This document shows positions 1 through 5,834 of a stretch of DNA of 6,804 bases, piece after piece (the first letter of the stretch is position 1; every line of letters starts with the position of its first letter). The notes below the pieces were generated by a model, which saw nothing but the letters and a program-made list of their open reading frames with translations, did no database searches and was not told the origin of the DNA. A program made the position numbers and the translations under genes. The DNA is from Nitrospirota bacterium (lineage in GTDB: Bacteria; Nitrospirota_A; Leptospirillia; Leptospirillales; Leptospirillaceae): contig DAIBSV010000098.1 of NCBI GenBank assembly GCA_027415455.1, positions 1 to 6,804 of the forward strand, read 5' to 3'.

Positions 1-390
1 GTTCCCTTCAGGATAAAGTAGATAAAGCTTGTGATCCTTGTCCTTTTCGAGCTGGCCCCCGACGATGGTGAAAAGATTGAAATCGAGGCCGCTTTCCCGG
101 AGGGCCGCCTTGTCTTCTGCGGCGACCCTTCTGACCTGGGTCGCGAAAAGGTTGACGACCTGGTAGAGCTTGTCGTACCCGATCGTGCTCTCTTCCAGGA
201 CCTCCTCGAAATAGGTCATGGCCTTGTCCCGAACCGAACGGAGTCCCGATGTCATGAGGAAGAGGGGCCTCCCCCCGACATCGTGGAGGGTCACCTTTCG
301 GGCGGTGGTATGCTCGAGTCCGGAGGTGATCCGGGTGTCGGCGATACCGACCAGCCCTTCCCGGATCTTGATGGAGACACAAAATGTCAT
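1..390 (-). CDS. Anbu-type proteasome-like protease (partial, C-terminus beyond left edge)
   Basis: This is an N-terminal-nucleophile hydrolase of the proteasome beta/HslV superfamily, closest to Anbu (COG3484). Such proteins assemble into cytoplasmic oligomers, and their natural substrate is unknown. Reading leftward from ATG at 388-390 gives 130 residues without a stop, about half of the usual 240-260. The protein starts MTFCVSIKIREGLVGIADTR. Removal of Met1 would expose Thr2 as nucleophile. Asp18 (in ADTR) and Lys32 (in ARKV) sit where the proteasome Thr1/Asp17/Lys33 triad is expected, although Lys is one position closer to Asp than in the Anbu sequences I remember. The stretch LFLMTSGLRSVRDKAMTYFE (43-62) is the core strand-turn-helix of the fold. 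The start is set by the SD GGAAGGA, five bases upstream, inside the 14-base gap after the alpha-E stop. It is the third gene of the minus-strand operon. A sister group of Anbu is possible. Confidence 0.88.
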   Translation of the reverse strand, partial: MTFCVSIKIREGLVGIADTRITSGLEHTTARKVTLHDVGGRPLFLMTSGLRSVRDKAMTYFEEVLEESTIGYDKLYQVVNLFATQVRRVAAEDKAALRESGLDFNLFTIVGGQLEKDKDHKLYLLYPEGN

Positions 391-404
391 CGGGGTCCTT
401 CCGG

Positions 405-1394
405 CTACTGGTTCAGTGTTTTGGGTGAGGAGGATCCGCCCTCCGGAATGCGCGGAATGGCGAAGAATGTCTCGTGGATGGCGTCGTCGATGCGGTTCAT
501 CTGAATCTGGAGAGAGTCGATGAATTCATGGAGCCCTCCTTTTATTATCTCTTCGATATCCGAATAATTCAAACGGGCGGATAGCTGCCCGAGCCTCTGT
601 TCCGCGACATTTCCGTACTGGTGGGGAGGGGTTCCCGTGATCGATCGGAGCGATTCCTGGGCCTTTGAGATGCAAAAGGCGATTGCCCTTGGGAAAAATC
701 GGTCGAGTATCAGGAAGTTGGCGACTTTTTCGGGGGTGATGCGGCGGTGTCGCTTCCGGTACATCTCGAATGAGCTGGCGGACCGGAGGAGGGCCGCCCA
801 CTGGACCCCGTCGATCGCGCTTCCCACCCATTCGGGGGACGGAAGGAGAAAAAAGTACTTCACATCCAGGATGCGGGAGGTCTTGTCGGCGCGCTCGAGC
901 ATCTTTCCAAGCCTGAGAAAATGCCAGGGCTCCCCCCGGGTGAGGGTGGCTCCTGTGATCCCGTCGAAAAGATGGCTCTCCATCTTCACTGCGGTAAAGA
1001 AGGCGTGCGGATTTTTGAGAAGAACGTCGCTATCCTGGGCATCCAGGACGAGGTGGTAGAACCTGTTGGCCTGTTCCCACATTTCAGAAGAGATGATGTC
1101 CCTTATGGACCGGGCATTTTCCCGAGCCGACCAGGCACAGGAGAGGATGGAGTTCGGATTGTTCCGGTCGAGAGTGAGGAAGCGGATGACGGAGTCTTTT
1201 GTCGCTTCTTCGTATCCAGCCTCGAAAAGCGAAAGATCTCCGCTCGTCGTGATCAGGGGCCGCCACTGGGTCCCTTCCAGAACTTCGCTGTCGAGCATGA
1301 GATTCAGGTTGACATCGATGAATCGGGCGACATTTTCAGCACGTTCGAGCCCTCGGCTCATCCAGTAGACGGAATCGGCGACCCGGCTTAGCAT
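405..1394 (-). CDS. alpha-E domain protein (COG2307/DUF403)
   Basis: This 329-residue, wholly helical soluble protein belongs to the alpha-E superfamily, whose usual length is about 310-320. The family travels with circularly permuted ATP-grasp proteins, transglutaminase-like proteases and Anbu. Its biochemical role is not established, and a partner or substrate-binding role in peptide ligation has been proposed. Visible family signatures are the N-terminus MLSRVADSVYWMSRGLERAE with its helix of conserved Arg and Glu, the segment SARENARSIRDIISSEMWEQ near residues 90-109, the segment around LRLGKMLERADKTSRILDVK in the middle, and FFPRAIAFCISKAQESL in the C-terminal half. The start ATG at 1392-1394 has the SD AAAGGAA about five bases upstream, and it lies 22 bases after the ATP-grasp stop. 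The gene ends in TAG at 405-407. No key region looks truncated. Translational linkage with both neighbours is likely. Confidence 0.93.
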   Translation of the reverse strand: MLSRVADSVYWMSRGLERAENVARFIDVNLNLMLDSEVLEGTQWRPLITTSGDLSLFEAGYEEATKDSVIRFLTLDRNNPNSILSCAWSARENARSIRDIISSEMWEQANRFYHLVLDAQDSDVLLKNPHAFFTAVKMESHLFDGITGATLTRGEPWHFLRLGKMLERADKTSRILDVKYFFLLPSPEWVGSAIDGVQWAALLRSASSFEMYRKRHRRITPEKVANFLILDRFFPRAIAFCISKAQESLRSITGTPPHQYGNVAEQRLGQLSARLNYSDIEEIIKGGLHEFIDSLQIQMNRIDDAIHETFFAIPRIPEGGSSSPKTLNQ

Positions 1395-1416
1395 GGCGTT
1401 CCTTTCGGAGGGAGTG

Positions 1417-2853
1417 TCAGTCCTTCAGAACCCAGGTATCCTTGCTCCCCCCGCCCTGGGAGGAGTTGACGATCAGGGAGTCTTTTTTCAGGGCCACCCG
1501 GGTGAGGCCTCCGGGCGTGACATAGAGTCCCTTTCCATAGAGGATGTACGGGCGAAGATCGACGTGGCGTCCTTCCAAATGGTCATCGACGAGGACCGGG
1601 GCCCGCGAAAGGGACAGTGTCTCCTGGGCGATGTAATTCCTGGGATTTGCCTGGATGCGCTCCCGGAAGTTCTCTCTTTCGGTCCGTGATGCGGTCGGTC
1701 CGATCAGCATGCCGTATCCCCCGGAGTCGTTGGTGGTTTTGATCACCATATTCTGAAGATTGTCGAGAACATGGCTCCGGTCCGCCGGATCGGAGCAGAC
1801 CCAGGTCGGGACATTCCTGAGAATCGGGGCCTCTTTCAGATAATAATCGATGATCTTCGGGATAAAGGCATAGACGGCCTTGTCGTCGGCGACCCCTGTG
1901 CCCGGAGCGTTTGCGATGGCCACCTTGCCGGACCGGTAGACATTCATGATTCCGGGGACTCCGAGGAGGGAGTCGGCCCGGAAGACCAACGGATCAAGGA
2001 AGTCATCGTCAATCCGCCGGTAAACGACATCGACCCGGCGGGGTCCCTGGGTGGTCCTCATGAAGAGCAGGCCGTCCGAGACATGGAGGTCGGCCGGTTC
2101 CACGAGTTCGATGCCCATCTGCTGGGCCAGAAAGGAGTGTTCGAAGTAGGCCGAATTGTAGGTCCCCGGCGTCAGGAGGACGACCGTGGGGGAGTCGTTC
2201 GTGGGGCTGAGCGATTCCAGGGCTTCCAGGAGGCGCAGGGGGTAGTCGTCGACGGACCGGATCCTGGAGGTGCCGAAGGAGGCGGAGAAGGTCCGTTTGA
2301 GGACATGTCGGTTTTCGAGAACATAGGAGACCCCTGACGGGCATCTGAGATTGTCTTCCAGAACGAAGAATTCTCCGCTCCTGTCCCGGACAAGGTCTGA
2401 CCCGGTGATATGGCACCAGATTCCCCCGGGAACGCGGATCCCGCGGCATTCGGGACGGTAGGCCGGCGAGGACAGGATCACCTCTTCCGGAATGACCTTG
2501 TCCCGGAGAATCGTTTGACCGGAGTAGAGGTCTTCGAGAAAGAGGTTGAGCGCCAGGACACGCTGTTTCAGGCCTTCTTCGACTGTTTTCCATTCCCCGG
2601 CCCCGATCACCCGGGGAATGATGTCGAAGGGCATGATTTTCTCAAGTCCCCTGTCATCGTTGTAGACGGTAAAGGTGACACCCATCCGGTAAAGGGCCAT
2701 TTCCGCGGCCTTCTGAAGCCTTCCCAGCTCTCCTTCGGGAAGAGAGTCCAGCAGTTCGAAGAGAACCTTTGATGAAGATCGGGGAAGACCGGGGGCCGCG
2801 ACGAGTTCATCGTAAAAGTGACCGGGGTCGTAGTTTTTCAGGAGAGAGTTCAT
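1417..2853 (-). CDS. circularly permuted ATP-grasp protein (COG2308, DUF404/DUF407)
   Basis: This is a 478-residue circularly permuted ATP-grasp protein, a family predicted to use ATP to form amide or peptide bonds on an unknown substrate. Diagnostic stretches in order are NYDPGHFYDEL at the N-terminus, GVTFTVYND, FDIIPRVI, ITGSDLVRDRSGEFFVLEDN, LRCPSGVSYVLENR, LLTPGTYNSAYFEH, VDVVYRRIDDDFLDPL, ANAPGTGVADDKAVYAFIPK, VIKTTNDSGGYGMLIGP (a glycine-rich nucleotide-binding loop), YIAQETLSLSRAP, HVDLRPYILYG and the C-terminal NSSQGGGSKDTWVL. The Asp, Glu, Asn and Lys residues in these blocks are the likely Mg-ATP ligands. The open frame extends to an ATG at 2937, but that codon has no SD. The ATG at 2851-2853 has AAGGAG seven bases upstream, and its protein begins where family members do, so it was chosen. 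It is the first gene of the operon. Confidence 0.93.
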   Translation of the reverse strand: MNSLLKNYDPGHFYDELVAAPGLPRSSSKVLFELLDSLPEGELGRLQKAAEMALYRMGVTFTVYNDDRGLEKIMPFDIIPRVIGAGEWKTVEEGLKQRVLALNLFLEDLYSGQTILRDKVIPEEVILSSPAYRPECRGIRVPGGIWCHITGSDLVRDRSGEFFVLEDNLRCPSGVSYVLENRHVLKRTFSASFGTSRIRSVDDYPLRLLEALESLSPTNDSPTVVLLTPGTYNSAYFEHSFLAQQMGIELVEPADLHVSDGLLFMRTTQGPRRVDVVYRRIDDDFLDPLVFRADSLLGVPGIMNVYRSGKVAIANAPGTGVADDKAVYAFIPKIIDYYLKEAPILRNVPTWVCSDPADRSHVLDNLQNMVIKTTNDSGGYGMLIGPTASRTERENFRERIQANPRNYIAQETLSLSRAPVLVDDHLEGRHVDLRPYILYGKGLYVTPGGLTRVALKKDSLIVNSSQGGGSKDTWVLKD

Positions 2854-2860
2854 GGACGGG

Positions 2861-2866
2861 CTCCTT
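2861..2866 (-). promoter_or_regulatory. ribosome binding site deciding the ATP-grasp start
   Basis: AAGGAG on the minus strand lies seven bases before the ATG at 2853. The upstream in-frame ATG at 2937 is preceded by a C-run and has no SD. This makes the protein 28 residues shorter than the longest open frame. Confidence 0.8.
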
Positions 2867-2985
2867 GACCGGTGCGTGGAAATGACGGATTCTTTCGCTG
2901 ACTCATAATGCAAACCCGATGCCAATCTTTTTTCCATTCAGGGGGGGCTCATCCGTTTGTGCCAGTCCTCGGGAAAGAAGAGGAA

Positions 2986-3015
2986 TGGACAAATATGTCG
3001 GCAATATCACATAAA
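2986..3015 (+). promoter_or_regulatory. candidate sigma70-like promoter for the GNAT gene
   Basis: TGGACA (2986-2991, five of six matches to TTGACA) is followed after 18 bases by CATAAA (3010-3015, four of six matches to TATAAT). The predicted start of transcription near 3022 would leave a leader of about 75 bases. A short inverted repeat, TATGT (2994-2998) and ACATA (3009-3013), lies mainly in the spacer and could be an operator. This was judged by eye only. Confidence 0.35.
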
Positions 3016-3097
3016 GAGACTGTCTTCTCACAGGCTTCCGCCTTTGATGCGAGGTTAGGGAGCCTGCCCGGAGGCGACAATCCCTGAAAGGAGTCCC

Positions 3098-3571
3098 ATG
3101 ACATTTCCTGTGGTTTCACCCGCCGTTCCGGAAGATCTTCCTCAACTGGCAGGGCTTCTGGCGGATCTTTTTTCGAGGGAGAGGGATTTCAGGATCGACA
3201 CCGAGCGCCAGCTGAGAGGGCTTCGGATGATTTTGGACGCTCCTGAGGCGGGGACTGTCCTCGTGGTGAGGGATCTCTCCGGAAATGTAGACGGAATGGT
3301 GAGCATTCAGCTTCTGGTGTCGACCGCGGCGGGGGGGATTTCGGGGCAGATCGAAGATCTGGTGGTACGGGCCGGGGCGCGTTCCCGGGGGCTGGGCTCC
3401 CGGCTTCTGGAGGGGGCCCTTTCGTGGGGTCGGGTCCGGGGAGCTGTCCGCTTCCACCTGGCGCTTTTGGAGGACAATGACTTCGCCCGTTCCTTCTACC
3501 TTCACAGGGGATTCAGTGAATCCCGCATGAGGCTCCTCTACCGGTACGAGGGGGCGGGGGATTCCGACTGA
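3098..3571 (+). CDS. GNAT-family N-acetyltransferase
   Basis: This 157-residue protein is a single GNAT domain, of usual length, predicted to transfer an acyl group (normally acetyl) from CoA to an amine. The opening PEDLPQLAGLLADLF is the typical first helix region. The strand QIEDLVV (84-90) leads into motif A, R95-S-R-G98-L-G100, the Q/R-x-x-G-x-G/A pyrophosphate loop for acetyl-CoA, with its helix SRLLEGALSWGR. The C-terminal LEDNDFARSFYLHRGF (124-139) is motif B, with Asn127 and Tyr134 in usual places. The substrate cannot be told from sequence. ATG at 3098 has the SD AAAGGAG four bases upstream. The gene is divergent from the ATP-grasp operon and is followed by a 182-base gap, so it is probably monocistronic. 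A hairpin without a U-tract spans its stop codon. Confidence 0.9.
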   Translation: MTFPVVSPAVPEDLPQLAGLLADLFSRERDFRIDTERQLRGLRMILDAPEAGTVLVVRDLSGNVDGMVSIQLLVSTAAGGISGQIEDLVVRAGARSRGLGSRLLEGALSWGRVRGAVRFHLALLEDNDFARSFYLHRGFSESRMRLLYRYEGAGDSD

Positions 3572-3661
3572 AGGTCGGGACGAGAGTGGATCCGGGTCAG
3601 ATGTTCTTTCCGGAGACGATCTCCTAAGGGGAGAGAAATCATCCGGGGTCCTCTCGACCTA

Positions 3662-3689
3662 TTGGAAAATTCCTCTCCTGATCCATAAT
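3662..3689 (+). promoter_or_regulatory. candidate sigma70-like promoter for the lipoprotein pair
   Basis: TTGGAA (3662-3667) and CATAAT (3684-3689, five of six matches to the -10 consensus) are spaced by 16 bases. Transcription would begin near 3696. That is after the GTG at 3691, the most upstream in-frame start codon, and before the ATG at 3754, so it supports the downstream start. The leader would be about 58 bases. The rest of the gap from the GNAT stop holds only short hairpins. Confidence 0.5.
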
Positions 3690-3744
3690 AGTGACGAACC
3701 AGGAAATGTATGAGGCGACAGGGTCGGATCGGAAAATGTTGTCC

Positions 3745-3749
3745 GGAGG
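3745..3749 (+). promoter_or_regulatory. ribosome binding site deciding the propeller lipoprotein start
   Basis: GGAGG lies four bases before the ATG at 3754. Earlier in-frame starts (GTG 3691, ATG 3706, ATG 3736) have poor or no SD. Starting at 3754 places a compact signal peptide of 25 residues before the lipobox cysteine. Confidence 0.7.
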
Positions 3750-3753
3750 AGAG

Positions 3754-4860
3754 ATGGGCACTGATTGGGGAATGAGAAGCCGGAAGACAGGCGGGGCTTT
3801 TGTCCTGCTGGTTCTTTTCCTGGCGGGCTGTCAGGCGCCGTCAGCGCTCCTCTGGCTCCTGGCCTACACCCCCTCCGGGGCCGAGCCGTCCGCCATCGCG
3901 TGTCCGTCGCCCCAGAGCTGCATTGCGGTCGGACAGTCTGGGCTCTTCCTGGTCTCCCAGAACGGGGGGCAACTGTGGGTCCCGGCCAACAGCGGCCTCG
4001 GGGCCGCTCTCGCGAATTTCAACCTGACCTCGATCGCCTGTCTGTCGGGGAGCCAGTGCACCATCGTCGGAAACCAGGGCCTGATCCTTCAAAGCATCAA
4101 CGGAGGGCAGAGCTTTTCCATTACCAATGTGACCACCAACGGAAATCTGACGTTCAACGAGGTGGTCTGCCAGAGTTCGGGCACTCCCGCCTGTGCCATC
4201 GTGGGGGACAACAATACCCTTTTGCTTCAGAACAGCTCCGGGGCGTCCTGGACAGCGGACCTCAATGTTCTTTCGGCGGCCATAGGACCGGCCAACTTCA
4301 ACCAGGTCTTTCTCCTCGGCTCCTCGATCTGGATTTCGGCCTCGAACACCTCGGGGACCGGGATGAATGCCCTCCTCTATTCGGGGGACGGAGGCCAGAC
4401 CTGGACCCTGATCGTCGTTCCCCAGGTCCTGGCTCCCCAGGGGGTGAGCGGGGTGGGCTGTCTCTCGGTCTCCACCTGTTATGTGGACGGGACGGGGGCC
4501 CTTCTCGAGACGACGGACGGGGGAGCAACCTGGTCCTCGGCCCTTATCCTGGGAGAGGGCGGGGCTCAGATGCCACCCTCCCTGACGGGGATCTACATCG
4601 GTCCCGGAAGCACCATTTTCGCCTATGGTGAGAATGGGGCCCTCTACCAGGTGACTTCCCTGGCCGGGGGATCGGTTTCGGGGGAGGCGGCCGTTCCGCA
4701 GATCCTTCCTCCGACCTCCGCCCAGCTCTCCTTCACCGGCATGGTCTGCCCCCAGGCGCTTTCCTGCTATGTGGCGGGAAATTCGCTTGCCATTTCAGGG
4801 GGGATCTTCTACGCTAGTCCCAATGGCTCCCCGGGAAACGGCTCAACGGGGGCTCTCTGA
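3754..4860 (+). CDS. YCF48/BNR-like beta-propeller lipoprotein with repeated Cys pairs
   Basis: This is a predicted envelope lipoprotein of 368 residues. The signal peptide has basic residues (RSRK, 8-11), a hydrophobic core and the lipobox LAGC, with Cys26 as the lipid site. The mature part resembles YCF48/HCF136 and BNR-type propellers. Repeated motifs like SGLFLVSQNGGQLW (62-75), QGLILQSINGGQSF (108-121), NALLYSGDGGQTW (205-217) and GALLETTDGGATW (248-260) mark blade ends. Five Cys pairs occur just before these strands: 50/56, 96/102, 139/147, 236/242 and 332/338. The spacing implies a period of about 47 residues and seven blades, two lacking the pair. No catalytic residues were seen, so a binding or assembly role is likely but unproven. 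The C-terminus is Gly/Ser/Asn-rich. A DUF3332 lipoprotein gene follows after 22 bases. The start was chosen from the SD and promoter positions. Confidence 0.85.
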   Translation: MGTDWGMRSRKTGGAFVLLVLFLAGCQAPSALLWLLAYTPSGAEPSAIACPSPQSCIAVGQSGLFLVSQNGGQLWVPANSGLGAALANFNLTSIACLSGSQCTIVGNQGLILQSINGGQSFSITNVTTNGNLTFNEVVCQSSGTPACAIVGDNNTLLLQNSSGASWTADLNVLSAAIGPANFNQVFLLGSSIWISASNTSGTGMNALLYSGDGGQTWTLIVVPQVLAPQGVSGVGCLSVSTCYVDGTGALLETTDGGATWSSALILGEGGAQMPPSLTGIYIGPGSTIFAYGENGALYQVTSLAGGSVSGEAAVPQILPPTSAQLSFTGMVCPQALSCYVAGNSLAISGGIFYASPNGSPGNGSTGAL

Positions 4861-4870
4861 ATGTCAATAT

Positions 4871-4877
4871 AAGGAGG
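4871..4877 (+). promoter_or_regulatory. strong ribosome binding site of the DUF3332 lipoprotein gene
   Basis: AAGGAGG lies five bases before the ATG at 4883, inside the 22-base gap after the propeller gene. It excludes the in-frame upstream ATG at 4769, which lies inside the previous gene. A second ATG at 4895 is possible but has a poorer SD. Confidence 0.85.
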
Positions 4878-4882
4878 TGTTT

Positions 4883-5461
4883 ATGGAGTTAAGAATGAAG
4901 CGGCTGGGGCTTGGAATGGCCCTCTTGGCTTTGACGACGGTCCTGTCCGGATGCTACGGCCAGTTCGCCCTGGTGCACACCCTCTACAAGGCGAATGGAA
5001 GCGTACAGAACAAGTGGGCGCGATCGGGTCTGACGGCGCTCATGGTCATTCTTCCAGTCTACGGACTCGCCGGGCTGGGAGATGTGATCATCTTCAACCC
5101 CATCGAGTTCTGGAGCCATGTGAACCCCATCACCAACAAGCCCTCCGTGGCCTCCTCCCGGACCCAGGGCCCCGGAGCCGATCCTTCGAAGGATCCCGAC
5201 GGGTGGCTCTCCCGTTCGGACAAGGCCGGATCCCGCATCCTTCTCGCCTGGCACTATGATGCCGTTGCCAAGAAGCTCTCGGCCATCCGGATCGCCTCCG
5301 AAAAGGACGGCCGTCCCTCCGTGACGCTCTACCAATCGGCCATGCCGCTTGACGGGCATCTGGGGGCTACGCCCCGGGTCAAGGCCGTGACCTTTGACCA
5401 CGGTCACCCTGTGACGACCATGACCGGAGGGGACATTTTCTCGGGACCGGTTCGCCTGTAA
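4883..5461 (+). CDS. DUF3332 family lipoprotein
   Basis: This 192-residue predicted lipoprotein has a signal peptide whose core LGMALLALTTVLSGC ends in the lipobox LSGC, with Cys24 as the lipidation site. After it comes CYGQFALVHTLYKANGSVQN (24-43) and then a hydrophobic segment, LTALMVILPVYGLAGLGDVI (50-69), followed by IFNPIEFWSHVNPI (70-83). These are the recognisable blocks of DUF3332, whose function is unknown. The hydrophobic segment could be a second membrane span or a buried core. The remaining 100 or so residues are soluble, begin with a Ser/Pro/Asp-rich linker (SSRTQGPGADPSKDPDGW) and end in a predicted beta-rich region. It is co-directional with the propeller gene and probably co-transcribed, suggesting a shared envelope location. 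It ends in TAA 28 bases before a strong terminator. Confidence 0.87.
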   Translation: MELRMKRLGLGMALLALTTVLSGCYGQFALVHTLYKANGSVQNKWARSGLTALMVILPVYGLAGLGDVIIFNPIEFWSHVNPITNKPSVASSRTQGPGADPSKDPDGWLSRSDKAGSRILLAWHYDAVAKKLSAIRIASEKDGRPSVTLYQSAMPLDGHLGATPRVKAVTFDHGHPVTTMTGGDIFSGPVRL

Positions 5462-5489
5462 CGGAAAATTCAGAAAGAAACCGCTTGGG

Positions 5490-5520
5490 GAGGGGGGAAG
5501 CCCGTCGGGCTTTCCCCCTC
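5490..5520 (+). terminator. intrinsic terminator between convergent units
   Basis: The arms GAGGGGGGAAGCCC (5490-5503) and GGGCTTTCCCCCTC (5507-5520) form a 14-base-pair stem with one G-U pair and a three-base loop. TTTGCGTT follows on the plus strand. It ends the lipoprotein operon. On the minus strand the flank is also moderately T-rich, and the site lies just past the stop of the YtxH-like gene, so it may serve both directions. Confidence 0.85.
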
Positions 5521-5534
5521 TTTGCGTTGGAGGA

Positions 5535-5834
5535 TCAGGATCCCGGAGTGGAAGAGGGCGTCCGGTCCTTGTCGATGGTGGCCCGGAAGGCCTTCCATCC
5601 TTCGCGGACCGCCTCGGCATAGCGTTCCTTTTTGGCGGGAAGGTCGTGCTTGAGGTGTTCGATCCCTTCCTCGAACTCTTCCTCGGCCTCCTCGCGAAGC
5701 GCGCGCGCCTTGTCGGCGATTTTTCTCCGGGTTTCGGCCCCCGAAGCGGGAGCGAGAAGGACCCCGGCGAGTGCCCCCAATGCCAGACCTGTCAAAAAGA
5801 GGGCAAGTCCTGTATCATTCCTGTCACTGGCCAT
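5535..5834 (-). CDS. YtxH-like small membrane protein
   Basis: This 99-residue protein resembles the YtxH family (often annotated gas vesicle or general stress protein in other bacteria). It has a short polar N-terminus, one glycine-rich membrane segment, LALFLTGLALGALAGVLLAP (10-29), the family hallmark SGAETRRKIADKARAL just after it, and a highly charged Glu/Lys/Arg helix likely to form a coiled coil in the cytoplasm. The exact role of the family is not known. ATG at 5832-5834 has AGGAG eight bases upstream, inside the end of the preceding gene. Its start overlaps the stop of the DUF948 gene by 11 bases (ATGGCCAGTGA holds both), which suggests translational coupling. TGA at 5535-5537 is followed by the shared terminator. 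No gas-vesicle genes are nearby, so a gas-vesicle label would be misleading. Confidence 0.8.
   Translation of the reverse strand: MASDRNDTGLALFLTGLALGALAGVLLAPASGAETRRKIADKARALREEAEEEFEEGIEHLKHDLPAKKERYAEAVREGWKAFRATIDKDRTPSSTPGS

Larger units (their letters stand above)
2854..3097. promoter_or_regulatory. divergent intergenic region (ATP-grasp operon / GNAT gene)
   Basis: This 244-base region separates two divergent transcription units and must hold the promoters of both. It is locally more AT-rich than the flanking genes, especially at 2986-3020. One sigma70-like candidate was found for the plus strand. No convincing -35/-10 pair was recognised for the minus strand, though a CATTAT hexamer (minus strand, about 75 bases upstream of the operon start) could be a weak -10. 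A run of seven G at 2941-2947 is the only homopolymer of note. No small gene was supported. Confidence 0.6.

Noticed and set aside
2854..2937. In-frame extension of the ATP-grasp gene to ATG at 2937 (28 more residues).
   Set aside because: No SD precedes 2937, the added residues do not resemble the family, and 2853 has a good AAGGAG.
405..2937. Many long open frames on the plus strand opposite the ATP-grasp and alpha-E genes.
   Set aside because: They are antisense shadows, common in GC-rich genomes. None shows a recognisable family, and they lie opposite well-conserved genes.
3562..3580. Hairpin spanning the GNAT stop codon (TTCCGAC with GTCGGGA, loop TGAAG).
   Set aside because: The stem has seven pairs with one G-U and no U-tract follows, so it is not called a terminator.
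3612..3624. Small perfect hairpin GGAGA-cga-TCTCC in the gap before the lipoprotein pair.
   Set aside because: It has only five pairs, no U-tract, and is easily explained by chance in GC-rich DNA.
3691..3753. Longer propeller lipoprotein starting at GTG 3691.
   Set aside because: The likely promoter would start transcription after this codon, and it would put a long charged stretch before the signal peptide. GGAGG before 3754 is far better.
3765..4631. An 867-base plus-strand frame overlapping the propeller gene.
   Set aside because: Its translation is low-complexity (Arg, Gly, Pro, Ser) without domains, and the propeller frame has clear repeats and a lipobox.
4889..5620. A 243-codon minus-strand frame opposite the DUF3332 gene.
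   Set aside because: It is rich in Gly, Pro and Arg, crosses the strong terminator and shows no family features.
5535..5834. Gas vesicle protein label for the YtxH-like gene.
   Set aside because: No gvp genes are nearby, and this label is a common carry-over for YtxH-type proteins.
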